Assembly (NCBI RefSeq): GCF_023502205.1
Contig: NZ_JAMFLG010000006.1
Coordinates: forward strand, 62,001-126,000
Reading direction: 5' to 3'
Length of the DNA: 64,000 nucleotides
From: Aquiflexum sp. TKW24L
GTDB lineage: Bacteria > Bacteroidota > Bacteroidia > Cytophagales > Cyclobacteriaceae
In this document: positions 61,733-64,000 of the stretch, in pieces
Position numbering within the stretch: the stretch's first letter is position 1
How the letters are laid out: the number at the start of each line of letters is the position of its first letter
Position numbers and translations under genes: made by a program
The notes under the pieces: model-generated
Database searches by the model: none
What the model was told of the DNA's origin: nothing
The model's input: only the letters and a program-made list of their open reading frames with translations

Positions 61733-63531
61733 TGAACGAGCAAAGGCCGATTACAATTATAATAGTTATCATCATCATTGGAGCAGTGCTCCTAACCAAA
61801 TTATTTTTGATTCAGGTGATGGATGACAGTTTTTTAAAAAAGGCTGAGAGTAATGCAATTCAAAGAGTAGTAGACCATCCATACCGAGGTCTGGTTTATG
61901 ACCGGACGGGCAAGATTTTGGTTTACAATTATCCTATCTTCGATTTGATGGTTATCCCAAGGGAATTTCAGGTTGGTGATACCACCAGGTTTTGCGAGAT
62001 TTTCAAAATCAGTAAAGAGTATTTGGTCGAGACTTACACTGCGGCGAGAAAATATTCTTCCGTCAAACCCTCGCCTTTAATCAAACAGATTTCTACAACC
62101 GATTTTGCCAGGATTCAGGATTTTCTCATTGATTATCCAGGTTTGTTCGTGATGACAAGATCGGTCAGGTCCTACCCACAGGCAAGTGCTGCAAATGCCT
62201 TGGGGTATATAGGAGAAATAAGTTCTAATCAGTTAGAACGAGATTCTTCAAAATATTACAAACAGGGTGATTATGTCGGCCTTAGTGGGGTTGAAGGGTA
62301 TTATGAAAATGAATTGCGGGGAGTAAAAGGGGTGAAATACAAGCTCGTAAACGTAAGAGGTGTTGACAAAGGCTCCTTCAAAGATGGGAGTTTTGATACA
62401 GCATCTGTTGCGGGCAAAAATCTCATTTCTACCATTGACCTTGAATTACAGGAGTACGGCGAGAAATTGATGGTAGGTAAAAGAGGCTCTGTGGTAGCTA
62501 TTGAGCCAAAAACAGGCGAAATCCTAGCCATGATATCGGCGCCCACCTATGATCCAAATGTATTGACAGGAGCGCTTTTTGGGAAAAATTACATGGTTTT
62601 AAACAGGGATGAAACCAAGCCTCTGTTTAATAGACCCATCATGGCCATGTATCCTCCCGGATCGATTTTTAAGATTGTACAGTCCTTGGTAGGATTACAG
62701 ACGGGAGTCTTGACTCCGAATACAACATATGCCTGCAATAGGTCTCTGGTAGCCTGTCATAACCACCCAAGTCCTTCCAACTTATTTGGTGCCATCAGGA
62801 ATTCCTGCAACCCCTATTACCATCAGGCATACAGGGCTATGATCAATCGGGAGGTATCAACTAGCACATTTAAGGATACAGAAATAGGGCTTAATGTCTG
62901 GAGAGAGGCCGTCATCAAATTTGGACTTGGATCTCCTTTGGGCATTGACCTGAAAAATGAAAAAGGTGGATCAATCCCATCTTCAAAGTTATATGACAGA
63001 ATCTATGGCGAGGGCAGATGGAAATATTCTACGATTTATTCCCTATCTATCGGTCAGGGCGAAATGCTCGTCACGCCATTACAGATGGCAAATCTCGCGG
63101 CGATATTTGCAAACAAGGGATACTATTATCCCCCACATATGATCAAAGCCATAGACGGAGATGCCACCAAAATTCCGGAGGAATTCAGAACCAAAAGAGA
63201 AGTTGGTGTGGATGCACATCACTTTGACCTTATCCAGGATGCCATGGCACAAGCCATCTATGGTACTGCAGCAAGGGCAGTGATCAAGGATATTGAAATA
63301 GCAGGAAAAACAGGTACAGCACAAAATCCCCAAGGGGAGGACCATTCCGTTTTTATTGCATTTGCTCCTAAAGATAATCCGCAGATAGCCATAGCCGTAT
63401 ATGTAGAAAATGCCGGTTGGGGTGGAAGAGCAGCCGCAAGTACTGCCAGTTTGATGATAGAGAAGTACATTAGAAGAGAAGTGACCCGTCTTGACCTAGA
63501 GGAATATGTCATAATCGGGAAATTTATGTAA
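61732..63531 (+). CDS. mrdA: Penicillin-binding protein 2 (elongation transpeptidase)
   Basis: A 599-aa class B PBP that cross-links new wall in rod elongation with RodA. N-terminal membrane helix, PBP dimer domain with NALGYIGEIS and GLSGVEGYYENELRGVKG, then the transpeptidase with the active-site Ser in YPPGSIFKI (~311), an SxN region and KTGTAQNP (~526). Sits between mreD and rodA as usual. Confidence 0.97.
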   Translation: MNEQRPITIIIVIIIIGAVLLTKLFLIQVMDDSFLKKAESNAIQRVVDHPYRGLVYDRTGKILVYNYPIFDLMVIPREFQVGDTTRFCEIFKISKEYLVETYTAARKYSSVKPSPLIKQISTTDFARIQDFLIDYPGLFVMTRSVRSYPQASAANALGYIGEISSNQLERDSSKYYKQGDYVGLSGVEGYYENELRGVKGVKYKLVNVRGVDKGSFKDGSFDTASVAGKNLISTIDLELQEYGEKLMVGKRGSVVAIEPKTGEILAMISAPTYDPNVLTGALFGKNYMVLNRDETKPLFNRPIMAMYPPGSIFKIVQSLVGLQTGVLTPNTTYACNRSLVACHNHPSPSNLFGAIRNSCNPYYHQAYRAMINREVSTSTFKDTEIGLNVWREAVIKFGLGSPLGIDLKNEKGGSIPSSKLYDRIYGEGRWKYSTIYSLSIGQGEMLVTPLQMANLAAIFANKGYYYPPHMIKAIDGDATKIPEEFRTKREVGVDAHHFDLIQDAMAQAIYGTAARAVIKDIEIAGKTGTAQNPQGEDHSVFIAFAPKDNPQIAIAVYVENAGWGGRAAASTASLMIEKYIRREVTRLDLEEYVIIGKFM

Positions 63532-63532
63532 G

Positions 63533-64000
63533 GTGAGACAGGACGATTTATACATTAATAAAATAGACTGGATTTCCATTTCGATTTATGCCGTTTTGGT
63601 AATTATTGGATGGATCAATATCTATGCGGCAGTCTATGACGATCAGTCCATTAAAAGCATTTTTGACTTTTCCATCAACTCGGGCAAGCAACTCGTATGG
63701 ATTGGCACTGCTATCTTATTGATTACTGTAATCATGGTGGCGGATTATCGGCTATTTGAGAACCTTGCCTTACCGCTTTATATTATTTTCCTGGTTTTTT
63801 TGTTGATCACACCTTTTTTTGGAAAGGAAATCAATGGTCAAAGAGCATGGTTTGAAATTGGATCATTTAGGCTTCAGCCTGCTGAATTTGCTAAGTTTGC
63901 TACTGCCCTCGCTTTGGCAAAGTATATGGAACGCTCCACTTTTGACCTCGGGCAGTTTAAGTACCAACTTCAGGCACTGGCCATCATTGCATTGCCCGTA
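63533..64000 (+). CDS. rodA: Rod-shape-determining protein RodA (3' end outside window)
   Basis: SEDS-family peptidoglycan glycosyltransferase, first 156 codons. Starts GTG (MRQDDLYINKIDWISI) one base after the PBP2 stop; shows several helices and the SEDS signature NGQRAWFEIGSFRLQPAEFAK. Not listed as a full gene because the frame runs off the window end. Confidence 0.93.
   Translation, partial: MRQDDLYINKIDWISISIYAVLVIIGWINIYAAVYDDQSIKSIFDFSINSGKQLVWIGTAILLITVIMVADYRLFENLALPLYIIFLVFLLITPFFGKEINGQRAWFEIGSFRLQPAEFAKFATALALAKYMERSTFDLGQFKYQLQALAIIALPV

Overview
The window looks like a chromosomal segment of a Bacteroidota bacterium of the order Cytophagales, most like Cyclobacteriaceae (the Algoriphagus/Belliella group). 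The reasons are a SusC/SusD outer-membrane pair, the TAnnTTTG -7 promoter element with a TTTG -33 element upstream of both tRNA genes, few Shine-Dalgarno sequences, an OmpA/PD40 envelope lipoprotein, an NqrF subunit, DUF4834/DUF4252/DUF2807 families and IF-2 with lineage-type GxTVLGKI repeats. The genus is inferred, not shown. No 16S rRNA, prophage, CRISPR array or intact insertion sequence is visible; most genes are core housekeeping genes.

Layout. 1-5.5 kb: 3' part of a susC gene, a susD gene and a small lipoprotein (nutrient import), closed by a terminator. 5.7-12.3 kb: the 2-oxoglutarate dehydrogenase complex (sucA, sucB with two lipoyl domains, lpdA), interrupted between sucB and lpdA by an Avd-like four-helix-bundle gene flanked by inverted repeats. 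12.4-14.1 kb: a secreted orphan, a peptide-deformylase-like gene and a HicAB toxin-antitoxin pair with a perfect palindromic operator. 14.1-14.75 kb: non-coding, repeat-rich. 14.75-17.9 kb: a short carB and a DUF4834 gene. 17.9-24.1 kb: a large hybrid histidine kinase divergent from clpB. 24.3-26.7 kb: PNPOx-like protein, an orphan Pycsar-type membrane effector and a CotH-like secreted protein. 26.7-27.05 kb: tRNA-Ala(GGC) flanked by two broken tRNA copies that carry palindromic insertions. 27-33 kb: recR, clpS, a sodium symporter, an XRE regulator, an alkyltransferase-like protein, MscS, a DHPR-like reductase and two secreted proteins. 33-38 kb: a PorE-like OmpA lipoprotein, a small conserved protein and a two-gene membrane Fe-S electron-transfer module. 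38.2-41.5 kb: tRNA-Phe, an ECF sigma/anti-sigma/DUF4252 operon and a highly expressed-looking secreted protein with a long leader. 41.5-43.3 kb: an RluB-type pseudouridine synthase gene broken by a single-base frameshift. 43.4-46.4 kb: a translationally coupled murQ / GlcNAc-kinase / cytochrome b5 / arginase-fold cluster. 46.5-50.7 kb: nqrF, accD and cstA. 50.7-54.3 kb: a vanadium-haloperoxidase-like lipoprotein with an outer-membrane barrel, and two small membrane proteins. 54.4-59.1 kb: rimP-nusA-infB. 59.3-64 kb: mreB-mreC-mreD-pbp2-rodA (rod elongation), with rodA cut by the window end.

How the genes work together: sucAB/lpdA supply the TCA cycle; the Fe-S module and NqrF feed electrons into the quinone pool; murQ and its kinase recycle cell wall while mre/pbp2/rodA build it; HicAB, the XRE gene, the ECF operon and the hybrid kinase are the visible regulators. 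The most unusual items are the tRNA-Ala pseudogene cluster with palindrome insertions, the inverted-repeat-flanked Avd-like gene inside the sucB-lpdA interval, the orphan Pycsar-type effector beside a CotH-like protein, the arginase-fold protein missing metal ligands, and the frameshifted rluB. No complete novel defence system can be demonstrated from the sequence alone.
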